The notes under the pieces were generated by a model that had not been told where the DNA came from, ran no database searches, and saw only the letters and a list, made by a program, of their open reading frames with translations. The translations under genes were made by a program, and so were the position numbers. DNA of 12,863 nucleotides from SURF-32 sp964648365 (lineage in GTDB: Bacteria > Planctomycetota > Phycisphaerae > UBA1845), in assembly GCA_964648365.1 (NCBI GenBank), contig CAZYLK010000179.1, positions 1 through 12,863 on the forward strand, written 5' to 3'. Below are positions 6,346-12,863 of the stretch, piece after piece; the first letter of the stretch is position 1; each line of letters opens with the position of its first letter.

Positions 6346-7854
6346 TCAACGGTCTTGGGCGTCGGCACGCGTCGCGGCCGGCGCGTCGGCCACAGTCGCG
6401 CTCCGCCGGCGCGGAAAACACACGCCTACCCCGAACGTGATTCCCGTTCCAATGACCACCCACCACGGCCACGCGGGCCCGCGACCGTCGTCGTCTCGGA
6501 GGTCTCGGATGAACATCAACACGCGAACGCTCGCCAGCATGACGGCGACGTTCACAAGATCGTGCCCTCGGTTCTGCGTCAAGACGCCCAGCAAGAACAC
6601 ACCCAGCATCGCGCCGAGCACCAGCCCTGCCCAGCGAAAAACTTCCCAGAGCAATCCGTCCTGCCCGGCAAAGGCCAGCGCGATCCACGCCAGCGCCACG
6701 CCAAACACCAGCACCAATCCGCGTGCCAGGCGCAGTTCGGTCCGCTCGTCGGTTCTCCCGCCCATCATCGGCCGGTAGAAATCCGCCACGGCGCTCGACG
6801 ACAGCGCGCCGAGCGCCGAGTCCAGGCTCGACATCGCGCACGCCAAGATCGCCACCACCAGCAGACCCTTCAAGCCCAGCCCGGTGGGTACGGCCTGCGC
6901 GATCACGTGCGGGAACACGACGTCGGTCTGCTGATCGCCGGCCGGCGCGAACTCGGGATGCGCCGTGAGGAAAACGAACAGAAGCGTGCCGATCGCCAGA
7001 AAGGTGCAGACAATCGGCAGACCGGCGAAGGCGTTGAACCACAGCGACCGTCGGGCCTGCTTGACATCCGTGCAGGTCAACATGCGCTGCGTCAGATCCT
7101 GATCGGCGCCCAGCGCTGCCATTGTGGTGAAAGTGGCCGAGAGCGTCAGCAGCCAGAACACGCCGGGGTCGTTCAGGTTCCACGCGAAGTTGAACACGCG
7201 AAGCTTGTCGGACTCCGCAGCCGCCGTCATCACGCCAGACGCGCCGCCCGGTGTGTTCGTCGCGAGGAACACCACGGCCGTGAGCGCCCCGGCCATGAAG
7301 ATGAGCGCCTGCAGCGCATCCGTCCAGATGATCGCCTTGATGCCGCCTGCGAAGGTATATGCCACGGCGATCCCGGCACAGCCGATGATGACTGCCGTAC
7401 GATCCCAGCCGAAGACGACCGAGATGGCGCTGCCCGCGATCAGCAGCCGCAGGCCGCTTCCGATCAGTCGCGACGCGATGAACAGCCCGGCCGTGGCCGT
7501 CTGCGTCCATCGACCGAAACGCCGTCCGAGGTATTCATAGATCGTCGTAACGCGCGCCTGATAAAAAGCCGGAAGCAGCAGTGCAATGATCAGCACGCGG
7601 CCGATGAAGGAGCCGACGTACATCTGCAGGTATCGCCAGTCCCCGCGATAGGCGTCGGCGGGGACGGCGATGAAGGTGACGGCGCTGACCTCGGTCGCGA
7701 TGATCGACAGGCCCACGACCAGCCAGTGCTGCCGCCGCCCGCCCAGAAAGAAGTCGTCGGTCGTGCGTTCGCTGCGCCCGAACCACCAGCCCACGCCGAT
7801 CACGGCCGCGAAGTAGGCGGCGACGACCAACCAATCCAGCGGGGCGAGTTGCAT
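6346..7854 (-). CDS. sodium/solute symporter (SSS/SLC5 family)
   Basis: This 502-residue inner-membrane protein has the hydrophobic pattern of about 13 transmembrane helices. Family marks are the start WLVVAAYFAAVIGVGWWFGR, then DFFLGGRRQHWLVVGLS (34-50), GGIKAIIWTDALQ (170-182), the GADQDLTQRML segment (249-259), and AMSSLDSALGALSSS (340-354), which holds the paired serines of the Na2 sodium site. Transporters of this family import sugars, sialic acid, proline, pantothenate and other solutes with sodium; the substrate cannot be read from the sequence. Residues after about 480 are a charged cytoplasmic tail. The ATG at 7854 fits the usual short N-terminus of the family. No good Shine-Dalgarno is visible. 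Its neighbours, a GH20 enzyme upstream and pgi downstream on the same strand, make a sugar or amino-sugar cargo the leading guess. Confidence 0.93.
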   Translation of the reverse strand: MQLAPLDWLVVAAYFAAVIGVGWWFGRSERTTDDFFLGGRRQHWLVVGLSIIATEVSAVTFIAVPADAYRGDWRYLQMYVGSFIGRVLIIALLLPAFYQARVTTIYEYLGRRFGRWTQTATAGLFIASRLIGSGLRLLIAGSAISVVFGWDRTAVIIGCAGIAVAYTFAGGIKAIIWTDALQALIFMAGALTAVVFLATNTPGGASGVMTAAAESDKLRVFNFAWNLNDPGVFWLLTLSATFTTMAALGADQDLTQRMLTCTDVKQARRSLWFNAFAGLPIVCTFLAIGTLLFVFLTAHPEFAPAGDQQTDVVFPHVIAQAVPTGLGLKGLLVVAILACAMSSLDSALGALSSSAVADFYRPMMGGRTDERTELRLARGLVLVFGVALAWIALAFAGQDGLLWEVFRWAGLVLGAMLGVFLLGVLTQNRGHDLVNVAVMLASVRVLMFIRDLRDDDGRGPAWPWWVVIGTGITFGVGVCFPRRRSATVADAPAATRADAQDR

Positions 7855-7916
7855 AAGCCTCCAGATGCTGGTGCCGACTCAATTCCCGGGACCGCCCGGC
7901 TCCGATCGCGGCTCGC

Positions 7917-8030
7917 GTGGCACCGGCTTTCAACCGGTGTTCCGCTGTGGCACCGGTTTCCAACCGGTGTTCCGCTGTGGCACCGGTTTCCAACCGGTGT
8001 TCCGGTGTGGCACCGGTTTCCAACCGGTGG
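7917..8030. repeat. four tandem 30-bp palindromic units (GTGGCACCGG...CCGGTG)
   Basis: Units start at 7917, 7947, 7977 and 8007 with an exact 30-base period. Each has GTGG, then CACCGGTT-TCC-AACCGGTG (the first unit has GCTTTC instead of GTTTCC), then a TTCCGCT or TTCCGGT link; the fourth lacks the link. Every unit can fold into an eight-bp hairpin. The plus strand is open in one frame and reads GTGFQPVFRC repeated, but this is a by-product of the 30-base period. The units are directly adjacent, so this is not a CRISPR array. It lies between the GH20 and symporter genes, where it could reduce read-through. Elements of this look are, to my recollection, widespread in planctomycete genomes. Confidence 0.85.
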
Positions 8031-8119
8031 GCAAGGCCATGCCAGTCGCAGCTTTGCTCGATTCCCTCGGTGACCAAATCACCGTGCGCAATTCGTATCC
8101 GCTCCAGTTCCGGCAGCAT

Positions 8120-8147
8120 CGCGCAGGCTGAAGCGTGCGGCTCGGCG
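8120..8147. repeat. REP-like palindrome, degenerate intergenic copy
   Basis: CGCGCAGGCTGAAGC at 8120-8134 followed by GTGCGGCTCGG is closely similar to the element at 8491-8518 inside the GH20 gene: the 28-base spans differ at about five positions. The arms GCAGGCT and AGCGTGC pair with one mismatch. It lies 26 bases beyond the GH20 stop codon. Confidence 0.55.
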
Positions 8148-8172
8148 TTGGCGCGTGATCGCGCGCGGTGAT

Positions 8173-10221
8173 TCAGGGGTTCACCGCTTGCATGCGCGGG
8201 CTACATCCCGGCGAATCTACGATCGCGTCCAGGCACGACTCGATGTCCGCAAGCCCCATCGGCTTGTACCGCGCCAGCCACGCCTGGCGATAACGATCGC
8301 CTGCTTCGTGGAACGCGTCAATGCAGTCGGCAGACGCCCGCCGGCTGGCCGAGCCGTTCCGCCGGAGATCTAGCATGCGTTTCGCCCACAGTCGCGTGAA
8401 CGAGCAGGCCAGGCGAAGCTCCTCGGCGTCCAGCATCGTGGCGATGCGAGCGTCATGCTCACCGGCCGACCGCCTCGACGGCGGCACATCCGCGCGGGCT
8501 GAAGCCCGCGGCTCGGTTACAAGCTGCGTGATGGTCTTTTCCGCCGCATTCGCGGCTGCGATCGTCTCCTCCAGTCGGTCAGCGGTCGGCGGGACTTCCG
8601 GATAGGGTTCATCCGTTCCCAGCGACGCCAGCGAACGCCACGTCTCGCACGCCTCGGCGACGCGCGACGCCTGTCGCAACGGGCCGAACACGTCACCAGG
8701 CTGGCGGCCTCCCGGCGGTGCGTTTGCAGGGAGCCGTGAGTCGTCAAGGCCGAACATCCACCACGCCAGCCGCCGGTCGAACGAGTTGCCGGTTTCGTGA
8801 TCCGTCCGCCAGGCCAAGGCCGCCCCCAGCGCCAGTCCGTGCCACGAGCATGCCGGGCTGTTGAAATGCCCGTAGTCGCCCCAGTCGGTGTTGAGCATCC
8901 CGGCCGCGCCGCACTTGCCTGCCCATACGGCGAAGGTGGCGATGTTGCGCTCGGCGGCGTCCATGGCGTTGAGGATGCGCTTCCAGCCGACCACGCCAGG
9001 ACAGACGATGGTGGCCGCGCCGCTGTCGATGAAGCGTTGCGTCGCGGCGTAATCGGTCTGATCGTCGTAGCCCCAGTGCAGCACCGTCAACCGAGCCGCG
9101 GGCTTGGGCCCGCGCGAATCCGCCGGCGTCGCATTCATCCCAAGCTGCGCGCCGTGCTCCAGCAGCTCCGGCCAGATCTCCGGGTGCTTCACGATCACGT
9201 CGCTCCACGCCTGCACCCGCCGCCCGCGACGCTGGCAATGCTCCGTCACGCCGCGAATCCAATCGCGATAGGCCCCCGCGATGCCGCCCTCGCCGATGCA
9301 TTCGCGATTCCGGCCGCGGCCCAGGTCGTGCGGCTCGTCGCCGCAGATGTTGACCACCGGCGATGAAAAAGCGTCGAGCAATTCGTCCCACATCCGCGTT
9401 ACGAGCCGCATCGACTCGGGGTTCATCACGTCGATCGTCGCTCCGCGCAGGCGTTGCAGCCAGGTCATGTCGGCCCATTCGCGCGCCGGCTCGATCTCGG
9501 CAAGCTGACGATATCGCGGCATCGACAGGATGCGCCCCATGTGTCCGGGCGCCGCCAGCGCGGGAACCAGATCGATAAACCGGTCGCGGCAGAAAGCGTC
9601 CAACTCACGAATCTCATCAGCCGTTAGCGCATCGCCGCACATGCTGATGTCAGGATCGAACGCGAAGGCGAACGTGTGCTCGATGTAGAGCTGAACCTGG
9701 TTGACCTTGAGCTGCGCCAGCCGGTCGATGCGTTCTTTCAAGGCGTCGACCGTCGGCACCCGCCCGCGCGACACGTCCAGCAGCACGCCGCGCGTCGCCA
9801 GGTCCGGCCAGTCGTGGATTTCGCCGATGGGCACGCAGCCGCCGCCAAGTTGCAGCAGTTGCCCGAGCGTCTGCAAGCCGTAGAAGCAGCCGGCGGGGTC
9901 GGCGCCGGTGATGGCGATGCGTTCGACGGTCACGAGGAGTCGATAACCCCCCGCCGCGGGCGCGGCGCCGCGATCCACATCGAGCGATAGGGCAGTCGCG
10001 TCTGCGCCGCGCGCGCCTGGACTCTGTGCGGCTTCGCAGCCGGCGCCGAGCCGGGTCGCCCCGCCCAGCCTGGCGCACGCCGCGATCAGCCGCGCATCCG
10101 CCGGATCCACGCGGCGCAGCCCGACCACATCGACGCGATGCCGCTGATCCGACAGCCGAGTCACGCGCGGCCGTGGCAACAGCAGCGCGGCGACATCGGC
10201 AGGGTGGGCGTTTGGCGTCAT
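8173..10221 (-). CDS. GH20 beta-N-acetylhexosaminidase-like glycoside hydrolase
   Basis: From the ATG at 10221 the protein has 682 residues; a GTG at 10269 would add 16 residues, and neither has a clear ribosome site. Residues about 20-135 match the small alpha/beta domain that precedes GH20 catalytic domains (ending in GCFYGLQTLGQLL). The TIM barrel begins at RGVLLDVSRGRVPT (about 144-157) and contains VNICGDEPHDLG with the catalytic Asp295-Glu296 pair (Glu acts as acid, Asp supports the substrate acetamido group). The residues before the pair are CG where many members have GG. A WGDYGHFN segment and a helical tail follow. GH20 enzymes remove terminal GlcNAc or GalNAc from chitobiose, glycans or cell-wall fragments. 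I see no signal peptide, so it probably works in the cytoplasm on imported material. Residues 570-581 are encoded by a REP-like palindrome. The 318-base gap to the symporter holds repeats. Confidence 0.87.
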   Translation of the reverse strand: MTPNAHPADVAALLLPRPRVTRLSDQRHRVDVVGLRRVDPADARLIAACARLGGATRLGAGCEAAQSPGARGADATALSLDVDRGAAPAAGGYRLLVTVERIAITGADPAGCFYGLQTLGQLLQLGGGCVPIGEIHDWPDLATRGVLLDVSRGRVPTVDALKERIDRLAQLKVNQVQLYIEHTFAFAFDPDISMCGDALTADEIRELDAFCRDRFIDLVPALAAPGHMGRILSMPRYRQLAEIEPAREWADMTWLQRLRGATIDVMNPESMRLVTRMWDELLDAFSSPVVNICGDEPHDLGRGRNRECIGEGGIAGAYRDWIRGVTEHCQRRGRRVQAWSDVIVKHPEIWPELLEHGAQLGMNATPADSRGPKPAARLTVLHWGYDDQTDYAATQRFIDSGAATIVCPGVVGWKRILNAMDAAERNIATFAVWAGKCGAAGMLNTDWGDYGHFNSPACSWHGLALGAALAWRTDHETGNSFDRRLAWWMFGLDDSRLPANAPPGGRQPGDVFGPLRQASRVAEACETWRSLASLGTDEPYPEVPPTADRLEETIAAANAAEKTITQLVTEPRASARADVPPSRRSAGEHDARIATMLDAEELRLACSFTRLWAKRMLDLRRNGSASRRASADCIDAFHEAGDRYRQAWLARYKPMGLADIESCLDAIVDSPGCSPRMQAVNP
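8491..8518. repeat. REP-like palindrome inside the GH20 coding sequence
   Basis: CGCGGGCT-GA-AGCCCGCG (8493-8510) is a perfect eight-bp inverted repeat followed by GCTCGG. It is read in frame by the GH20 gene as EPRASARADVPP, in a variable helical region near the C-terminus. A degenerate copy lies at 8120-8147. In-frame capture of a mobile palindrome is the simplest reading. Confidence 0.65.
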
Positions 10222-10330
10222 GCGACCAGTCTGCACCAACGGGGCTGATGGGCAAGTGGGATCCGGCACGCGGGTGTCGCCGGGTGCGTGACAACATCGG
10301 CGGGTCGCACTGAGTGGTACCCCGGTGTGG

Positions 10331-10354
10331 CACGGTCTCGTCTTCGAGGCCGTG
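10331..10354. repeat. 10-bp hairpin preceded by GTGGCAC-type sequence
   Basis: CACGGTCTCG (10331-10340) and CGAGGCCGTG (10345-10354) pair over ten positions with one G-T wobble around TCTT. It begins with GTGGCAC at 10327-10333, the same lead-in as the units at 7917-8030, so it may belong to a related palindrome class. Confidence 0.55.
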
Positions 10355-10410
10355 GTGACCGCGGGGCGTGTCGCGGCAATCGGGAGATTGCACCCCGCAG
10401 GCCACGGCCT
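10347..10410. promoter_or_regulatory. nested three-helix hairpin upstream of the GH20 gene
   Basis: Three helices stack in order: AGGCCGTGG (10347-10355) with CCACGGCCT (10402-10410), GCGGGG (10361-10366) with CCCCGC (10393-10398), and GCAATC (10376-10381) with GATTGC (10386-10391). All are perfect. On the plus strand the apical loop is GGGA, of GNRA type. The left outer arm is shared with the hairpin at 10331-10354, so the two folds exclude each other. It lies 126 bases before the GH20 ATG on the other strand and 434 bases before the gene at 10844. Structured RNA, leader element or composite REP are all possible. Confidence 0.45.
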
Positions 10411-10579
10411 GGTCCGCCTGCTGCGGATGCCACCGATCTCGCGATCCTCGGACTTGGACAGGGAGCCGTGGCATGTAAGTCCGATAACACAATTCGATTG
10501 CGTCCTCGTCGGGCTGCATTCGCTTTACCTCGATGTCGGTCAGCGCGCTCCGGCGTGGGAGCTGCGTCCGAACCGTGAA

Positions 10580-10606
10580 TCCGCGCGGGCGTCTATCCCG
10601 CGCGGA
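10580..10606. repeat. perfect 10-bp GC-rich inverted repeat
   Basis: TCCGCGCGGG (10580-10589) and CCCGCGCGGA (10597-10606) are exact inverse complements around a seven-base loop. A competing pair, GCGTCCG (10564-10570) with CGGACGC (10603-10609), overlaps it. It sits in the otherwise gene-free 10222-10843 gap. No T run follows on either strand. Confidence 0.5.
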
Positions 10607-10755
10607 CGCGTCGGATTGATGTGGCGACAAGTCGCGACCGGCGATTTGTACGGTGGTGCGGGCGCGCGGCCGTGCGCCGCGCCGGGTGTGCGGTCGTGGT
10701 GCGCACGTCCGGGTTCGGATGCTCGCCGCCCGGAGAGCCTGCGGCGACGGATCTC

Positions 10756-10764
10756 TGGTATCAT
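10756..10764 (+). promoter_or_regulatory. possible extended -10 promoter for the beta-helix gene
   Basis: TGG-TATCAT at 10756-10764 fits an extended -10 (5/6 to TATAAT), 79 bases before the ATG at 10844. No convincing -35 is seen 15-18 bases upstream, which is tolerated for extended -10 promoters. Confidence 0.35.
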
Positions 10765-10843
10765 GCTGATCACACGGGTCCGACGTGCCGGCCGCCGGCG
10801 TGGGCCGGGTCAGATTGCAGTTTCAATTGGAAAGGGACAGGTC

Positions 10844-12586
10844 ATGGGCCGTTCGGGATCTCGAACCGTGACGCCGCGCGCGGCTTTCCTGCTGATGACG
10901 CTGGCCGCGGGGCTGGTCGGGCTGGCCTCGGACGGGCAGGCCCGCGCCGACGTGATCTACGTCAATCACCAAGCCGAGCCCGACGGCGACGGCCGGTCGT
11001 GGGCGACGGCGTTTGACGACTTGCACGACGGGCTGGCGGCAGCCGTGGAGGGCGACGAGGTCTGGGTGGCGCAGGGAATGTACAAGCCCGCGGGGCCGGA
11101 CGGCGATCGCGAGGCGACGTTTACGCTCGTGTCGGGCGTCGCGCTGTATGGCGGGTTCAGAGGAGATGAGGTCGGCCGCGACGAGCGCGACCCGGCCATA
11201 CACGTCACCATGCTCAGTGGCGACCTGAACGGCGACGATGAGCCGGGGTTCGTCAATTATGGCGAAAACAGCCTTCACGTCTTGACCGCCGGACGCGGCG
11301 TCACCGGAACCCACATTGGCGGCTTCGTGATTGCCCATGGCAGCGCGCAACCCTATCCGATCGCCCAATGGGGCGGCGGGATGATCGTGGATCGCGGTGC
11401 CCGCGTCGACATCGAGAACTGCGAGTTGCGCGACAACTACGCGGAAGGCAGCGCCGCGGCGATCCATGTGGAGGATGGCGGTCGAGTCAGCATGACCCGC
11501 AGCAGCGTCCATCATAATGGCACGCTGCCGTTCGGGCTTGGCGTTGCATTTCAGTTGCGCGGCGGCCGGCTGGAACTGGATCGATGTGTTGTCCGGGATC
11601 ACGGGCCAACGATGGGCGGCGGCGCCATTTACGGCCACGGCGGCGACTTGATCATCCGCGACTCTCTCTTCGAACGCAACAGCGCCGACTTCGGCGGAGC
11701 CATGTGGCTCAACAAGGTGGAAGTGACGATCGAACGATCGGTTTTTCGAGAGAATACGGCGCTGCGATTCGACGGCGGCGCGCTGCACCTGTTTGGTCAT
11801 CGCAGTGACATCAGAAACTGCCTGTTTGAGAGAAACAAGGCCGCTGAGCGCGGGGGCGCCGTGGTATTCGAAACCCCGGGTTCACTCACGATCGTCAACA
11901 GCACGTTTGTCGGCAATGCGGCAACCGAAGGAGCGGGCGGCGTTCATGTCGCCACCTTGGACGGTCCCGCGACCGTTGCCAGCAGCGTCTTCCGTGCAAA
12001 CGTCGGTGCCGGCAATCTGGAGCAGCAGCAGGTCAACGCGAGCCGGCCGCAGGCTTTGACGATCAACTACTCCAATATCGAGGGCTGGACCGGCAATCTG
12101 AACGGCGAAGGTAGTTTTGACGCCGATCCGCGCTTCGTCGATGCGGCAGCGGACTTCCGCCCGCGCGCCGGCTCGCCCTGCATCGACGCGGGCGACAACA
12201 CTGCGTTCCTGAATCGAGAGTTGACCGACCTGCTTGAATTGCCGCGGTTGGTCGACGACCCGAACACCCCCGACACCGGCCGCGGCGAGCCGCCGCTGGT
12301 CGACGTGGGAGCGTACGAGTTTCAGGCGGATCGCTGCACGGGGCGCGAAAAGCTGAAGGCCAGGTGCAAGTCAGGCGGCGGGGATTCGACCGTCATCGTC
12401 AAGCTCAGCAAGGGCATGAGCGATCAGCCCATCGCGATCCGTCTCGATGACGACCGGACCACGGATGTTGTGCGTGCGACCGATGAGCGCGGCCGGCTCA
12501 AGGCCAAGCTCAGGCAGGTGGTCGCGGGTTCGCACCGCGTCATGGCCGTGGAGTGTCCGGCGTCGGTCGCGGTGGATTGCTTGTAG
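10844..12586 (+). CDS. secreted right-handed parallel beta-helix protein with four-Cys C-terminal module
   Basis: The 580-residue protein starts at the ATG at 10844, which follows a purine-rich GGAAAGGGACAGG and begins a signal peptide (basic start, AAFLLMTLAAGLVGLA core, cleavage after QARA at 35). The open frame continues upstream to 10325, but that part has no protein-like character and covers hairpins. Mature N-terminus: DVIYVNHQAEPDGDGRSW, then VWVAQGMYKP, YGGFRGDE and LSGDLNGDD, a pattern common in PMP-like or pectate-lyase-like surface proteins. Residues about 145-430 are parallel beta-helix coils with recurring GGA and N-x-x-F motifs (IRDSLFERNSADFGGA, IVNSTFVGNAATEGAGG). The usual closing motif FDADPRFVDAAADFRPRAGSPCIDAG and DVGAYEF follow. 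Residues 495-580 form a Lys-rich module with cysteines at 498, 508, 571 and 579, matching the end of the protein at 1619-2503. Likely an exported surface or adhesion protein; no enzyme motif. Confidence 0.85.
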   Translation: MGRSGSRTVTPRAAFLLMTLAAGLVGLASDGQARADVIYVNHQAEPDGDGRSWATAFDDLHDGLAAAVEGDEVWVAQGMYKPAGPDGDREATFTLVSGVALYGGFRGDEVGRDERDPAIHVTMLSGDLNGDDEPGFVNYGENSLHVLTAGRGVTGTHIGGFVIAHGSAQPYPIAQWGGGMIVDRGARVDIENCELRDNYAEGSAAAIHVEDGGRVSMTRSSVHHNGTLPFGLGVAFQLRGGRLELDRCVVRDHGPTMGGGAIYGHGGDLIIRDSLFERNSADFGGAMWLNKVEVTIERSVFRENTALRFDGGALHLFGHRSDIRNCLFERNKAAERGGAVVFETPGSLTIVNSTFVGNAATEGAGGVHVATLDGPATVASSVFRANVGAGNLEQQQVNASRPQALTINYSNIEGWTGNLNGEGSFDADPRFVDAAADFRPRAGSPCIDAGDNTAFLNRELTDLLELPRLVDDPNTPDTGRGEPPLVDVGAYEFQADRCTGREKLKARCKSGGGDSTVIVKLSKGMSDQPIAIRLDDDRTTDVVRATDERGRLKAKLRQVVAGSHRVMAVECPASVAVDCL

Positions 12587-12614
12587 CGGTAATGGCTGAG
12601 CGCTTCTGGCGGGT

Positions 12615-12863
12615 TCACGATCTACCGTTATGGGCCCCAAAGAGCGAGAGTGGCGAGTCTGATTGGCACTCGCACAAGTCCCGGCGGTCTCGCCCCGCTT
12701 TAGTACTTTCATTCGCAAGTGCGATGCCGTATTCGGATGGCGAATTCGTCGGATCGTTCGCGATGACGGCCAGCACATGGCCCCTTCGCGATTCGTCACC
12801 GAACTTGCGCGCCAGAGCACTTGGACGACGCTCCTGGTGGTGCTCACCTCTGGCGCGTCCGTG
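12615..12863 (-). CDS. C-terminal end of an unrecognised protein (5' end cut by window)
   Basis: A minus-strand frame is open from the right edge to a TGA at 12615-12617, giving 82 residues with no start inside the window. The stretch RRGHVLAVIANDPTNSPSEY reads like a folded protein, and the frame is better than the other five in this interval. I do not recognise the family. It converges with the beta-helix gene, whose stop is 28 bases away. Its codon third positions are visibly less GC-rich than those of the neighbouring genes, so transfer or non-coding status are both possible. Confidence 0.4.
   Translation of the reverse strand, partial: HGRARGEHHQERRPSALARKFGDESRRGHVLAVIANDPTNSPSEYGIALANESTKAGRDRRDLCECQSDSPLSLFGAHNGRS

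Noticed and set aside
7917..8030. CRISPR array
   Set aside because: The units abut with no variable spacers, and no cas gene is near.
6355..8073. 572-residue plus-strand open frame opposite the symporter
   Set aside because: It is antisense to a gene with clear SSS motifs and is full of His, Arg and Gln with no domain; it also runs into the 30-bp array.
7865..8131. Plus-strand open frame with repeated GTGFQPVFRC, and the minus-strand frame with repeated HRLETGATAE
   Set aside because: A 30-base tandem palindrome keeps every frame open; the peptides only reflect the DNA period. No ribosome site or family likeness.
10325..10843. N-terminal extension of the beta-helix gene by 173 residues
   Set aside because: The extension covers strong hairpins, is Arg-rich and lacks protein character, while the ATG at 10844 starts a clean signal peptide.

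Overview
The window is GC-rich and gene-dense, and most likely comes from a member of the Planctomycetota (perhaps a Phycisphaerae-like or uncultured lineage). Three things point there: the gene families (DUF1570 peptidase, GYF_2-AIM24 fusion, secreted beta-helix protein, GH20 next to an SSS-family symporter), the weak use of Shine-Dalgarno sites, and dispersed palindromes of the GTGGCAC...GTG and GGGCTGAAGCCC kinds that I associate with planctomycete genomes. This assignment rests on recognition, not on a search. I see no rRNA, tRNA, CRISPR array, transposase, phage gene or defence system.

Layout. 1-1271 (minus): a DUF1570-type zinc peptidase whose C-terminus runs off the left edge. 1272-1618: divergent promoter region. 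1619-2503 (plus): a secreted protein with a four-cysteine C-terminal module. 2773-3762 (plus): GYF_2-AIM24 protein. 3876-4325 (plus): exported cytochrome c'-like protein. 4326-4451: convergent gap with one hairpin behind each gene. 4452-6119 (minus): glucose-6-phosphate isomerase. 6120-6345: 226-base gap with no supported feature. 6346-7854 (minus): sodium/solute symporter. 7855-8172: intergenic gap filled by a four-copy 30-bp palindromic array and a REP-like element. 8173-10221 (minus): GH20 beta-N-acetylhexosaminidase-like protein. 10222-10843: long divergent gap with strong nested hairpins and no convincing gene. 10844-12586 (plus): secreted parallel beta-helix protein. 12615-12863 (minus): C-terminal end of an unrecognised gene cut by the right edge.

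How the genes fit together. GH20 enzyme, symporter and glucose-6-phosphate isomerase all lie on the minus strand in that order. This could be a small amino-sugar or oligosaccharide uptake unit feeding glycolysis, but the gaps of 318 and 226 bases argue against one tight operon. Three plus-strand exported proteins (1619, 3876, 10844) each have an extended -10-like TGG-TA box 48-79 bases before the start. Two of them, otherwise unrelated in fold, end in what appears to be the same four-cysteine module.

The most interesting observations are that shared C-terminal module, a 28-residue run of four tandem heptapeptides inserted in the isomerase, a REP-like palindrome translated inside the GH20 gene, and mutually exclusive nested hairpins just upstream of the GH20 gene. 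I did not find a clearly new multi-gene system.
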